Positions 17,005 through 24,350 of a stretch of 64,000 nucleotides of DNA are shown piece by piece. The translations under genes were made by a program, and so were the position numbers. Each line of letters begins with the position of its first letter. Position 1 is the first letter of the stretch. This stretch comes from Ktedonosporobacter rubrisoli (lineage in GTDB: Bacteria; Chloroflexota; Ktedonobacteria; Ktedonobacterales; Ktedonobacteraceae), in assembly GCF_004208415.1 (NCBI RefSeq), contig NZ_CP035758.1, forward strand, positions 6,200,001 to 6,264,000, written 5' to 3'. The notes under the pieces were generated by a model. That model did no database searches. It was not told where the DNA came from and saw only the letters and a program-made list of their open reading frames with translations.

Positions 17005-17736
17005 TTATTCAGGATGATGCCAGTATCGCACCCACGAGGCAAGATTGGGCATCCCGCTGGCATATCCAGCATGCAGGATAGCGGAGACATCTAGAGGAGT
17101 GCGGCGCAGATCCACGCTGACATGCCCATTGTCCAGCGTCAGAATCGCATACTCTGCCCAATGAACATCCTGATTGCGCGGCAAATCCTCCCTCTCTGGG
17201 CCGATTCCTGGGAGCCCAACACTGCCAGGATTAAGGAGTAGTGCTTGTTCATGGCGGCGCAGCATCTGCACATGGGTATGTCCACCAACCATAATCCCTG
17301 CCTGGGTACCAGCAAACATCCTTCTGATTTCTGCGCCAGGCGTGGTAGAGGCAATCACATCACGGTAGGATTGTGGAGATCCATGATAGCATAAGAGCGT
17401 CTTGTCTGTCTCAAGCTCCATCTCGATCACTGCTGGAAAAGAGCGCAAGTAATCAAGATCAGCCTCAGTCATCTGCTGGAGACCCCATTCTACGATCTCA
17501 CGAAGTTCTTCATCTCCTGCTGGCACGGGTTGGAGATACCAGTCGTCAGTATTGCCTATGACGACTGGACATTTGAGCTCGCGCAGGCGCTCAAGGACTT
17601 CGTGAGGCTGTGGCCCTTCTGCTACCACATCCCCCAGACAGATGAGCCTCTCAACCTGCTCCTGCTGTAACTCGCTCAAGACCTGTTCTAATGCGATGAA
17701 GTTGCTATGAATATCAGCAATAAGTCCGATTCGCAT
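17005..17736 (-). CDS. Metallophosphoesterase (YfcE/MJ0936-like)
   Basis: A 243-residue calcineurin-fold phosphoesterase. All metal-binding motifs are present in order: D-x-H (D8, H10 in IADIH), GD-(x)n-G (LGDVVAEG), GNTDD, CYHGSP and GGHTH. The size and the GNTDDWY element match the YfcE/MJ0936 group of small phosphodiesterases. The two-metal centre hydrolyses phosphomonoesters or diesters; the natural substrate is unknown. It stands alone, convergent with the AhpD-like gene across copy A of the GC-rich repeat. Confidence 0.88.
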   Translation of the reverse strand: MRIGLIADIHSNFIALEQVLSELQQEQVERLICLGDVVAEGPQPHEVLERLRELKCPVVIGNTDDWYLQPVPAGDEELREIVEWGLQQMTEADLDYLRSFPAVIEMELETDKTLLCYHGSPQSYRDVIASTTPGAEIRRMFAGTQAGIMVGGHTHVQMLRRHEQALLLNPGSVGLPGIGPEREDLPRNQDVHWAEYAILTLDNGHVSVDLRRTPLDVSAILHAGYASGMPNLASWVRYWHHPE

Positions 17737-18187
17737 CCATGCCTCCGTTTTTCTGTCTCTTAAAACTATCCCTTCTCTCTAATTCTTTCACCGACCTAGC
17801 TCATATGTCAATCCACTTGCTTGTTCCTGTCCTATTGCTTTCAGGCAGGAGAGGAACGTTGGGAGCGTGCGGCGATCTTGCGGGGCTCCGCCCCGCGCCC
17901 CGGTTAAGGGCGGTGGCCCTTAACAATCCCTGCTTTGAAGATTTGGAAGACCCGGACTTTTCCTTCAATAGATTCTTGCCTTCTTGCTTGAAAAGGCTCC
18001 CTATCGCCCTCACTTCTGTTTTCAATGAGGAAATGGGAGTACTTTCGGCTGCAGAGGCATATACAAATATTACCATAGACAAAAAGTTGGGGAGACGCTA
18101 TGATTGTTTTGGACCTTGTAATCCCATCTACGGCAGAATGGGAATATTGATATCTTTAGCAATGTCTTTAAGGAAGAAGGCACAGTA
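17737..18187. other. Divergent intergenic region with repeat copy B
   Basis: Promoter space between the metallophosphoesterase (minus) and the GH5 glycosidase (plus). It holds GC-rich repeat copy B; an open plus-strand frame through the repeat is not credible coding. Confidence 0.5.
17880..17951. repeat. GC-rich two-hairpin repeat, copy B
   Basis: Short copy: GCGGGGCTCCGCCCCGC, then CGGTTAAGGGCGG-x-GGCCCTTAACAATCCC and the flank GCTTTGAAGA, which is shared with copy C. The middle stems of copies A and C are missing. Confidence 0.75.
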
Positions 18188-19675
18188 GTGAAAAGGAAAC
18201 TTGTAGGTACTATTTTTTCTCTAGTGATCATTGCTATTGCGGCCCTGGCTAGCTTTTGGTCCCTTTCTCCTGGTAAATCGAAAGCTGCCTTTACTCCATC
18301 TATTTCAGGACTGCACGTGTCTGGAAACAGGCTGGTGAACAAAGATAATCAGGAAGTCGTTCCCATCGGAGTTAGTCGTTCTGGAACAGAGTATCCCTGT
18401 GTTCAGGGGCAAGGTATCTTTGATGGGCCGCACGATGCCGCCGCTGTGGATGTCATGGCCAGCTGGCAGATGAACGCCGTACGTATCTCCATTAATGAAG
18501 ATTGTTGGCTCGGTATCAATGGCGTTCCTGCTCAGTACGCAGGGAAAAACTATCAGCAAGCCATCACAGATTATGTCAATCTTCTTCATGACAAAAACAT
18601 GCTGGCGATTATTGATCTGCACTGGGTATCTGTAGGGACAACGCCAGCGACGAAACAGCTGGCTATGCCCGATCTCGATCATTCGGTCGATCTCTGGAAG
18701 TCAGTTGCCACCAACTTCAAAGACGACTCCTCGATCCTCTTCGATCTATATAACGAGCCGTTTACTACCAGTTGGGATTGCTGGCGCGATGGCAGTACGG
18801 CGGCCAGCTCCGCTCCCTGCACTGATGTCAACTTTGCGGTAGCTGGCATGCAAACCCTCGTCGATGCGGTGCGCAGCACGGGCGCAACAAATCCCCTGCT
18901 CCTGGCGGGCTTGCGTTGGGGCAACGATATGACCGGATGGCTGGATCATAAGCCGCATGATCCTCAGCATAACCTTATGGCTGCCTACCATAACTATAAC
19001 TTCAATCAGTGCATTACCTCGTCCTGTTGGCAGAGCCAGGTGCTCCCGGTGGCAAGAAGGGTGCCGCTGGTGATGACCGAGGTTGGTGAGACTGACTGCG
19101 CACATAGCTTTATCGATAACTTAATGAACTGGGCAGATCGCTACAATATTGGCTATATACCCTGGGCCTGGAACACTTATGGGTGCGGCTACCCTGCTTT
19201 GCTATCCAAAATGAGCACTGGCACTCCTAGTGTGTACGGCCAGGGCGTTATGCAGCATTTCCAGGCGCTCTCTTACGCTGGCTTGAAGGGCTACGGCGAG
19301 TACGCTATCTCTAATCGCTTCTTTGGGGAAGATAGCGCTAGCTTCAAATTTACCGCTCCTCTCAAAGATGTGACTGTCAAGATTGTCGTGCGGAAAGATG
19401 TTGCCAGCCTGCAATATCTGAACGCCTACACGACGGCAGGTAATTCCAGGTTCGATATAACGCATGTTGATACTCCCACCGACATTACTTACACCTTTGC
19501 GCTCAAGTCGGGTGAGGTGTTGCAGCCGCTCGACTTTTACCAAGCCAATCAGTTCGCTGCTCTCTTTAGGACAAGCAATGAAACCCATGATGCAACAAAC
19601 GATACGTTTGTGCTCAATGGAACTACCGATACCGATGGACAGGCTGTGGTTCTGACTGGCAATATCGTCTCTTGA
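18188..19675 (+). CDS. Secreted glycoside hydrolase family 5-like cellulase/endoglucanase
   Basis: A 495-residue exported enzyme. MKRKLVGTIFSLV with a long hydrophobic core and a cleavable SKAAF region near residue 30-35 form the signal peptide. The catalytic TIM barrel covers about residues 40-350. The DLYNEP motif gives the acid/base E190, and VMTEVGETD gives the nucleophile E298; AIIDLHW and WAWNTYG complete typical GH5 strands. The remaining 140 residues form a beta-rich C-terminal domain, perhaps carbohydrate-binding. The likely role is extracellular cleavage of beta-1,4-glucans or related plant polysaccharides. The GTG start at 18188 follows AAGGAAGAAGG. Stand-alone gene with a hairpin after the stop. 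Confidence 0.85.
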   Translation: MKRKLVGTIFSLVIIAIAALASFWSLSPGKSKAAFTPSISGLHVSGNRLVNKDNQEVVPIGVSRSGTEYPCVQGQGIFDGPHDAAAVDVMASWQMNAVRISINEDCWLGINGVPAQYAGKNYQQAITDYVNLLHDKNMLAIIDLHWVSVGTTPATKQLAMPDLDHSVDLWKSVATNFKDDSSILFDLYNEPFTTSWDCWRDGSTAASSAPCTDVNFAVAGMQTLVDAVRSTGATNPLLLAGLRWGNDMTGWLDHKPHDPQHNLMAAYHNYNFNQCITSSCWQSQVLPVARRVPLVMTEVGETDCAHSFIDNLMNWADRYNIGYIPWAWNTYGCGYPALLSKMSTGTPSVYGQGVMQHFQALSYAGLKGYGEYAISNRFFGEDSASFKFTAPLKDVTVKIVVRKDVASLQYLNAYTTAGNSRFDITHVDTPTDITYTFALKSGEVLQPLDFYQANQFAALFRTSNETHDATNDTFVLNGTTDTDGQAVVLTGNIVS

Positions 19676-19692
19676 TTGGCAGAAGTTATCTT

Positions 19693-19726
19693 CTAGCCCT
19701 CTTTCGTCAAAATGGGAGAGGGCTAG
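19693..19726 (+). terminator. Hairpin after the GH5 gene
   Basis: CTAGCCCTC (19693-19701) pairs perfectly with GAGGGCTAG (19718-19726), 17 bases past the stop codon. A probable transcript end lying immediately before repeat copy C. Confidence 0.6.
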
Positions 19727-19729
19727 GGT

Positions 19730-19825
19730 TACGATGGGGCTCCGCCCCATTACCTCTCCCCCGGAGAGGGTTCCACCAGTTAAGGGCGGTGGCCCTTAAC
19801 AATCCCTTCTTTGAAGATTGGGAAG
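19730..19825. repeat. GC-rich two-hairpin repeat, copy C
   Basis: Full copy: TACGATGGGGCTCCGCCCC, then the CTCTCCCCCGGAGAG stem and TTAAGGGCGGTGGCCCTTAA with CAATCCC, continuing TTCTTTGAAGATTGGGAAG as in copy B. Its first 35 bases match copy A base for base. Confidence 0.75.
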
Positions 19826-19857
19826 GTCCTGTAATTTCTTTATATTGGCATATTATT

Positions 19858-20400
19858 TCAGGTGTGCATCATGACAGGGCCGCTGTTGTATTCGGCGCGC
19901 TCCCAGTCCAGCACATCTTCGAGATCCTGGCGAAAGGCGGCCAGAGCCTCTTCGCGTTTGGTCTCAGGTGGCATGATTGCGCCGCGCCAGATCAGGACGA
20001 TAACGGCCTGACCCGCCTTCGTTTCGCTGGCCATGATCGAGCGCACGACGGTACCGGGGAAAAGATGGAGCTTCTGCTGACGCATGGCTTCGAGCTTTTG
20101 GGCCAATTCTTCGCGCTTACCCGCTTGAATGGACACGTGTATTAAGGTCATAAACTGCGTATTCTCGCCCGAGGAGATACGCCAGGGTGGTATAGTTTTT
20201 CGCGGCTTGCCAACTGGCTGGCGCTCAAAACGTTCCACAGCTTCCCGCAGAACTAGAACAGCATGTCCCGCACGTAACGAGGGCAAGCGCTCCTCATCCA
20301 CAAATTCATAAACAGCTCTGGCAGAGAGGCCCAGAATTTCCGCAGCCTCTTTTACTGTGATATATCCCGATAGATCCGGCACAGCAGTATCTTCATTCAT
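19858..20400 (-). CDS. Helix-turn-helix (excisionase-like) DNA-binding protein with C-terminal domain
   Basis: A 180-residue protein. Residues about 12-50 read YITVKEAAEILGLSARAVYEFVDEERLPSLRAG, a MerR/excisionase-type HTH as in many small regulators and recombination directionality factors. The remaining two thirds (FMTLIHVSIQAGKREELAQKLEAM, IMASETKAGQAVIVLIWRG) look like a small alpha/beta domain, perhaps ligand-binding. ATG 20400 is preferred over an upstream GTG. It is divergent from the small protein/receiver operon, and an 8-base inverted repeat in the shared promoter region could be its site. No integrase is nearby, so a transcription factor is likelier than an excisionase. Confidence 0.7.
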   Translation of the reverse strand: MNEDTAVPDLSGYITVKEAAEILGLSARAVYEFVDEERLPSLRAGHAVLVLREAVERFERQPVGKPRKTIPPWRISSGENTQFMTLIHVSIQAGKREELAQKLEAMRQQKLHLFPGTVVRSIMASETKAGQAVIVLIWRGAIMPPETKREEALAAFRQDLEDVLDWERAEYNSGPVMMHT

Positions 20401-20452
20401 GAGCACAGTCTAGAGGTTCGAGCTTTTACCTAAAAATACGTACAGTGAACTA

Positions 20453-20481
20453 TTCACAAATAACGCAAGTAATGCTATACT
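20453..20481 (+). promoter_or_regulatory. Promoter of the small protein/receiver operon
   Basis: TTCACA (20453-20458), a 17-base spacer and TATACT (20476-20481) form a near-consensus sigma-70 promoter about 110 bases upstream of the first gene. Confidence 0.6.
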
Positions 20482-20488
20482 CCTTGAT

Positions 20489-20509
20489 ATCGGATAGAAG
20501 TTATCCGAT
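20489..20509. promoter_or_regulatory. Inverted repeat at the predicted transcript start
   Basis: ATCGGATA and TATCCGAT form a perfect 8-base inverted repeat around a 5-base centre, located where transcription from 20453-20481 should begin. It could be an operator or a 5' hairpin that stabilises the mRNA. Confidence 0.5.
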
Positions 20510-20592
20510 GGGTAGTCAAAGGTTTGCTCTGTCGTTGAGTCTGCAATGGTGTGTTTGTGATGTTGTTTGTGTATCAAGGAGGAACGAGTTGG

Positions 20593-20907
20593 ATGAGTGA
20601 GGAGTACAATCCCCTACGCGCCCGCATTGTCGCTGCTTTGCGCCGCGCCTGGAACCCACAGGAAGATCAGGACTACGACGTTCCCTTTACCGCCTTCACC
20701 TGGGAGCATTGGCAAGCAATGCAGATCCATATGATCCTCAACTTTGCCCGCTTCCAGCGCGCTATTTCCAACCGCGAGCTGCGCCAGGCGGTGATGATCG
20801 TCTGGGAAATGCTCGATATCATTCAAGAGTTGCAGATGGAAGCCTGCGCTTGGATCAATGAGGGGAAGGAGCCCGGGGAGCATGAGTCAGCTGATCATGG
20901 TCATTGA
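20593..20907 (+). CDS. Small helical protein coupled to a receiver-domain gene
   Basis: A 104-residue, Trp/Met-rich helical protein (FTWEHWQAMQIHMILNFARFQRAISNRELRQAVMIVWEMLDIIQEL). It has no signal peptide or known motif. ATG 20593 follows AAGGAGG. Its end overlaps the next gene, a lone receiver domain, by 26 bases, so translation is coupled. The pairing suggests the protein is a partner or output of that receiver. I do not recognise the family; the acidic C-terminus EPGEHESADHGH is unusual and partly metal-ligand-like. Confidence 0.65.
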   Translation: MSEEYNPLRARIVAALRRAWNPQEDQDYDVPFTAFTWEHWQAMQIHMILNFARFQRAISNRELRQAVMIVWEMLDIIQELQMEACAWINEGKEPGEHESADHGH

Positions 20908-21286
20908 TGATTCTCCGGTGGTGCGCAAAATCATCGGCTATACCCTCATGCGGGAAGGACATACCGTGGTTGCCTTCCCCGATGGCTATAAAGCCATTCG
21001 TTGGCTTGCCAGCCCGCAGGGTCAGCTTCCCAGCGTCCTGTTTCTCGATCTGGTTTTGCCGCGCATGAACGGCTACGCCATCGCCCGTTATCTCAAAGCC
21101 CACCCCAGCTACAAAAGCATCACCATCGTGATGATCTCGCGCAACTGTGGGCTCATTGATCGGCTCAAGGGCCGGCTGGCTGGGGCTAGCGCTTACCTGG
21201 GCAAGCCCTTTCGCACCAAGGATTTGCTTGCCATCTGTGGCAAAGCCCGTCCTGTTCAAGCATTAGCCCGGGTTAGTTCTGGCTGA
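20882..21286 (+). CDS. Stand-alone response-regulator receiver domain
   Basis: A 134-residue single receiver domain. The acid pocket D9-D10 (VIDD), the phospho-acceptor D56 (FLDLVLP), S86 (MISRN) and K108 (LGKPF) are all present, so phosphorylation is expected. There is no DNA-binding output; signal transfer would be by protein contact, as with CheY or Spo0F-type proteins. The gene overlaps the small helical protein gene by 26 bases. No histidine kinase gene is adjacent; the nearest kinase lies about 4.4 kb downstream. Confidence 0.88.
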   Translation: MSQLIMVIDDSPVVRKIIGYTLMREGHTVVAFPDGYKAIRWLASPQGQLPSVLFLDLVLPRMNGYAIARYLKAHPSYKSITIVMISRNCGLIDRLKGRLAGASAYLGKPFRTKDLLAICGKARPVQALARVSSG

Positions 21287-21362
21287 GCTGATTTCAGCAT
21301 ACAAATTTCACTCTACAAAGAGAAGAGCCCGGCTGCGATAAACCTCTCATTTCTGGGAACAA

Positions 21363-21397
21363 GGAGGGGGTCAGGTGAAACGCTCTGATCCCCCTCC
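21363..21397. terminator. GC-rich hairpin between convergent genes
   Basis: GGAGGGGGTCAG (21363-21374) pairs with CTGATCCCCCTCC (21385-21397) with one bulge. It lies between the receiver gene and the convergent small gene and probably ends both transcripts. Confidence 0.6.
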
Positions 21398-21440
21398 AGT
21401 TTCGGTTCACGGGAGTGCTGTTGGGAGCCTGCGGTTTTCG

Positions 21441-21764
21441 TCAACCCCTACTCCCGCTGACCCCATCATTCCAGTGGAAGGTTCCTGAAAATCCTAGCTT
21501 GGGTTCAGATCCTGACCCAAAATTTGGAGGCTCATCGCCGAAAAAGTCATTCAACTTTTTCTCTGTTTCGGCCTTTATCTGATCCGCTGTCTGGTAGGCC
21601 CCAACAGCATCTCCAATGGTAAGATTCCCATTTTTTGCTTGCTCCTGTGCCTGCGTAAGCTTGCCCGGCGCATCACTGTTGGCAAACACTTGCTGGACCT
21701 CTGGAGGGGCCTGCTGATCTTTGTGCTTCTGAATCCAATCATAGATTCCCATGTTCATACCCAT
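21441..21764 (-). CDS. Small hypothetical protein
   Basis: A 107-residue polar protein starting MGMNMGIYDWIQKHKDQ, with helical, Gln/Glu/Lys-rich segments (VQQVFANSDAPGKLTQAQEQAKNG, AVGAYQTADQIKAETEKKLNDFFG). The C-terminal 25 residues are Gly/Ser/Pro-rich and probably disordered. AAAGGAAA lies upstream of the ATG at 21764. No family is recognised. The start context and the convergent hairpin support a real gene. Confidence 0.6.
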   Translation of the reverse strand: MGMNMGIYDWIQKHKDQQAPPEVQQVFANSDAPGKLTQAQEQAKNGNLTIGDAVGAYQTADQIKAETEKKLNDFFGDEPPNFGSGSEPKLGFSGTFHWNDGVSGSRG

Positions 21765-22193
21765 ACTGTCTGTTTCCTTTCTGTGGTGAAAATGCCTCCC
21801 CTGCCGTTGAAGAACAGAGGTATGTCATTGAGAAAGAGCGTGTGTAGAAGCAACGATGAGCATACTATTGTGTGCTCAGTTTTCTTGCTTCTGGCAAGAC
21901 ATCGCTCTCCTTCTCTGACACGTGTAGTCGGATCAGGGGTAACTCTTCCACAGAAAGGTGAGAAGGGCGCATGTCAACGCTCGCAGTTGAAGGCCGCGCA
22001 GCAATCTCCGCCCCACACAACAGTATTGCCCGTCTTCTCACTCGTATCATTTCGACCGAAAGTGGACAGAGATGCAGCTTACCCTCTTTTCTCTTGCATG
22101 TTTTTGTGTTGTCCTCGTCTCGTCAGATCGAGGAACAGGAGCATGGGAAGCTTTCTGCATCTTCTTAAAAGACAGCAGCCTGTTGAAAAAGAC

Positions 22194-22263
22194 ATGACCG
22201 GTGCTCGCGGGAGCCTTTCCCACGTCGAACTTTTCAACCTCTCTACCATAGCGGGTTATGGCT
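22194..22263. repeat. Hydrolase-tail repeat, partial copy 1
   Basis: CCGGTGCTCGCGGGAGCCTT, then TTCCCACGTC and TAGCGGGTTATGGCT match the copies at 30560-30719 and 31874-32036. Similarity ends where the duplicated TetR promoter begins. Confidence 0.6.
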
Positions 22264-22309
22264 GATGCTTTGCAAAGCTGACTAATGCTTGAGGACGTTC
22301 ATTTTCCTC

Positions 22310-22338
22310 TTGACAGATACCAGTCGGTAGGGTATATT
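22310..22338 (+). promoter_or_regulatory. Duplicated TetR-type promoter (orphan copy)
   Basis: TTGACA (22310-22315), a 17-base spacer and TATATT (22333-22338), identical to the promoter of the TetR gene at 28567. Downstream there is now only a truncated reading frame and a gene on the opposite strand, so the promoter may run antisense into it. Confidence 0.7.
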
Positions 22339-22378
22339 CATTTCTGAAACTGAAATCATATTCAGAAATGGAAAGAGC

Positions 22379-22424
22379 ATGGATCAAGAAAGTCAGCAAG
22401 TGAAGCTGCCCAGAGGAGCGAGAA
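22379..22424 (+). pseudogene. Truncated 5' end of a TetR gene
   Basis: ATG 22379 begins MDQESQQVKLPRGAR, the same first 15 codons as the intact TetR gene at 28567. Similarity stops abruptly at 22424, where GC-rich DNA belonging to the opposite-strand SRPBCC pseudogene starts. This is a recombination breakpoint, not a gene. Confidence 0.85.
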
Positions 22425-22445
22425 TCCGCTGCCGTTTCCAGCGGC

Positions 22446-22937
22446 TCAGCCCTTCCCTTCGCGTACGTCCTTTCTATCCTCGGCGAACGCCTTGAAGTCC
22501 TGCATGTGCTGTTGCGACTGCTTGCGGAATGCGCCGGGCATCAGGAGCCCCACCAGCCGCATCAGCAAGCCGCTGAACCGGTATTCGCTCTCGCTCACCC
22601 AGAGCGTCCTATCCAGACCGGCTTCGGTCAGCTGGTCGCGCACGGCGCTCCACATGCCCTCAACGACGATCTCGCGGTCGAAGTGAACGACGCTCCCTTT
22701 CGGAATCCCGCGTAGGTCAGCCGGTTCCCGGCGTGTGATGGTCTCGGTGCCCTCGATCTTCTGCTGCCCCATCTGCATCACGACCCGCGACTTGGTACCG
22801 ACTTGCCCGTGCCCCCCACTCAGCGGCTCGTGCAGCACCAGGCCCCGCAGCCACTACGGCAGGTGTGCCGGGTCGGCGAGCAGCTGGACCACCTCCTCTC
22901 GCGGCAGAGCGATCTCGATCGATACGGTGTACTTCAT
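22446..22937 (-). pseudogene. SRPBCC-domain gene interrupted by an in-frame TAG
   Basis: From ATG 22937 the frame reads MKYTVSIEIALPREEVVQLL, then ADPAHLP, then TAG at 22854-22856, then WLRGLVLHEPLSGGHGQVG and on to the normal end at 22446. Apart from that amber the 164-codon frame is a complete polyketide-cyclase/SRPBCC-like protein (start strand, W-L-R-G turn, C-terminal helix GLLMRLVGLLMPGAFRKQSQQHM). The codon third positions are strikingly GC-rich compared with neighbours, suggesting transfer from a high-GC donor. A product would need readthrough; a sequencing error cannot be excluded. Confidence 0.75.
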
Positions 22938-23043
22938 GGCGGAGCCCTCCAGGTTCCAAAGTGAACGGCCCATATACTCTCAGTAGCGTCTTCTATGAGA
23001 ATGTTAAGAATATTTAAACGAAATATTCTCAACATTCTTGAGC

Positions 23044-23415
23044 TTATTGCCTATCGGCGTCAATATCCCGGACGTGGTTGAGAACGAGTTCTTTGATCAG
23101 CGCATTAGGCAGTGGGTTCTCCAATGTAAATTGGATCGCATGCTTAGTCGTCTTGTAGCCTTGTAGTTTCGCCTTCAGTTCCTCAATTGCCCAGGAGGAC
23201 GGGAAGAAGCTCATATGATTTTTAGAGGCAGTAAAGTACACCAGTGATCGCTTTTTGTATGTTAGAGTTGGCATGCCATAACTCATAGTTTCTTCGACAC
23301 TCGGTACAAGTTGCTTGACCAATGCACGGATTCGCTCAAGCTCTGCCCTGTGTTGAGGCTCAACTTTACTCAGATACTCATCAATGCTTTTCGCTTTACG
23401 GTCCATGATCTGCAT
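23044..23415 (-). CDS. DUF1801/YdhG-like protein
   Basis: A 123-residue cytosolic protein of the DUF1801 (YdhG/frataxin-like fold) family. Diagnostic features: SIDEYLSKVEPQHRAELERIRALVKQLVPSVEETMSYGMPTLTYKKRSLVYFTASKNHMSFFP, where Y-x-M-P-(x)4-Y and H-(x)-S-F-F-P are conserved in the family. Some members have been described as intracellular iron chaperones, but most are uncharacterised. Start at 23415 or three codons later (MDRKAK). No operon partner. Confidence 0.85.
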   Translation of the reverse strand: MQIMDRKAKSIDEYLSKVEPQHRAELERIRALVKQLVPSVEETMSYGMPTLTYKKRSLVYFTASKNHMSFFPSSWAIEELKAKLQGYKTTKHAIQFTLENPLPNALIKELVLNHVRDIDADRQ

Positions 23416-24350
23416 TCTACACTAGACCGAACGAATCCCGTCCAGGTCTCCTCGGTTTTCCGCGTCGATCCATGTCCGTGCAAGAATCTTGTTTTCTTCT
23501 AGAGGCATCGCTCATCCTTTCTGTGTTTGAGTGAGATGGTCTATACTCGTCTTTTGAGAATCATAGCATTGCAGAAAGCAGAAAACTTCTCGAATATTGC
23601 TCTCCAAGGAACAGCGCCAGGGGATGGCTGTGGGACTGGCTTCTTTTCCCCGTCTGCGCGTGATATGAGGCACCACTCATCCCTACCAAGCATCACATAG
23701 CGAGGTGTTAGTACATCTCGCGCAAAACCATTACCAGTCCACACGAAAAAAACGGGCGAGATCGGTTCGTGTGATGCGAACGCTTTGCCATTTCATTTGC
23801 TCTTTCTCCCTCTTTCCATCTAAAAGAGGCGAACACGAGGACGAACCATTTTGTCGTGAATTTCCACATGTCGAGAGCCGTGACCCGCTCCAGAGGCAGC
23901 TTCTCAAGTGACCAATGGTTGTGCTGCTCCACATTCAGGTCAACTGCTCATATTTGAGGGCAAAAACGGGCCACATCCACATTTCAGGGCATTTACCAGT
24001 TTCCCACGTTCAGAGCCTTGCAAGTACTGGTAAATGATCTACCATGTGACAGGTTTTGCTCTCAAACATGAATAGTTGCCCTCAATCGTGAGTAGCATAA
24101 CCATTGGTAACGGATCAAGCCGCTCCACAGACCAATGATCGCACATCGTTTTTGTACATGAGGAAGCAGAAAAGAGATCCTTCATTTTTCTGTCAGTGTA
24201 AAGGCTGAGTAGCAAAAACCTTGATTTTTTGAAACATAGAGAGCTTTTCCTTCAAGCCCTCTATGTGCTCCTACAACGAGAACGGCACCAGCCTGTGTGA
24301 TGCTACCGCCTGGGGAGAAGATGAAGGGACTTCTCGCGGGCGTTGTTATC
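23416..24350. other. Gene-poor region with a long near-palindrome
   Basis: About 935 bases with no convincing gene on either strand. The dominant structure is the 198-bp inverted repeat at 23911-24108, probably a MITE or two joined insertion-sequence ends. Short open frames nearby have no recognisable similarity. Confidence 0.55.
23911..24108. mobile_element. 198-bp near-palindrome, MITE-like or paired IS ends
   Basis: The two halves match as reverse complements along most of their length. Examples are ACCAATGGTT/AACCATTGGT at the ends, GCTCATATTTGAGGGCAA against TTGCCCTCAATCGTGAGT, TTGAGGGCAA/TTGCCCTCAA (perfect), and CATTTACCAGT/ACTGGTAAATG (perfect) near the middle. No coding frame lies inside. 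This resembles a non-autonomous element built from two long terminal inverted repeats, or back-to-back ends left by an excised element. Confidence 0.65.

Larger units (their letters stand above)
22256..22424 (+). repeat. Copy of the TetR promoter/operator region (pair of 28444-28612)
   Basis: 169 bases repeat 28444-28612 at an offset of exactly 6188 with only a few substitutions (for example GAGG for GAAG, CTGCCC for CTACCA). The copy includes the TTGACA and TATATT boxes, the TACC-AGTC-GGTA palindrome, the ATTTCTGAA/TTCAGAAAT inverted repeat and the start codon. Confidence 0.9.
21765..22445. other. Rearranged intergenic region
   Basis: About 680 bases without an intact gene. It holds one copy of a repeat also found near 30.6 and 31.9 kb, then a 169-bp copy of a TetR promoter, operator and start (22256-22424) cut off after 15 codons. 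A 208-residue open frame crossing it lacks protein-like composition. Confidence 0.6.

Noticed and set aside
17739..18188. 149-residue open frame upstream of GH5
   Set aside because: It runs through the GC-rich repeat and its composition is not protein-like; there is no ribosome site.
21639..22265. 208-residue open frame on the plus strand
   Set aside because: It lies across a gene on the opposite strand and a repeat, with no recognisable domains.
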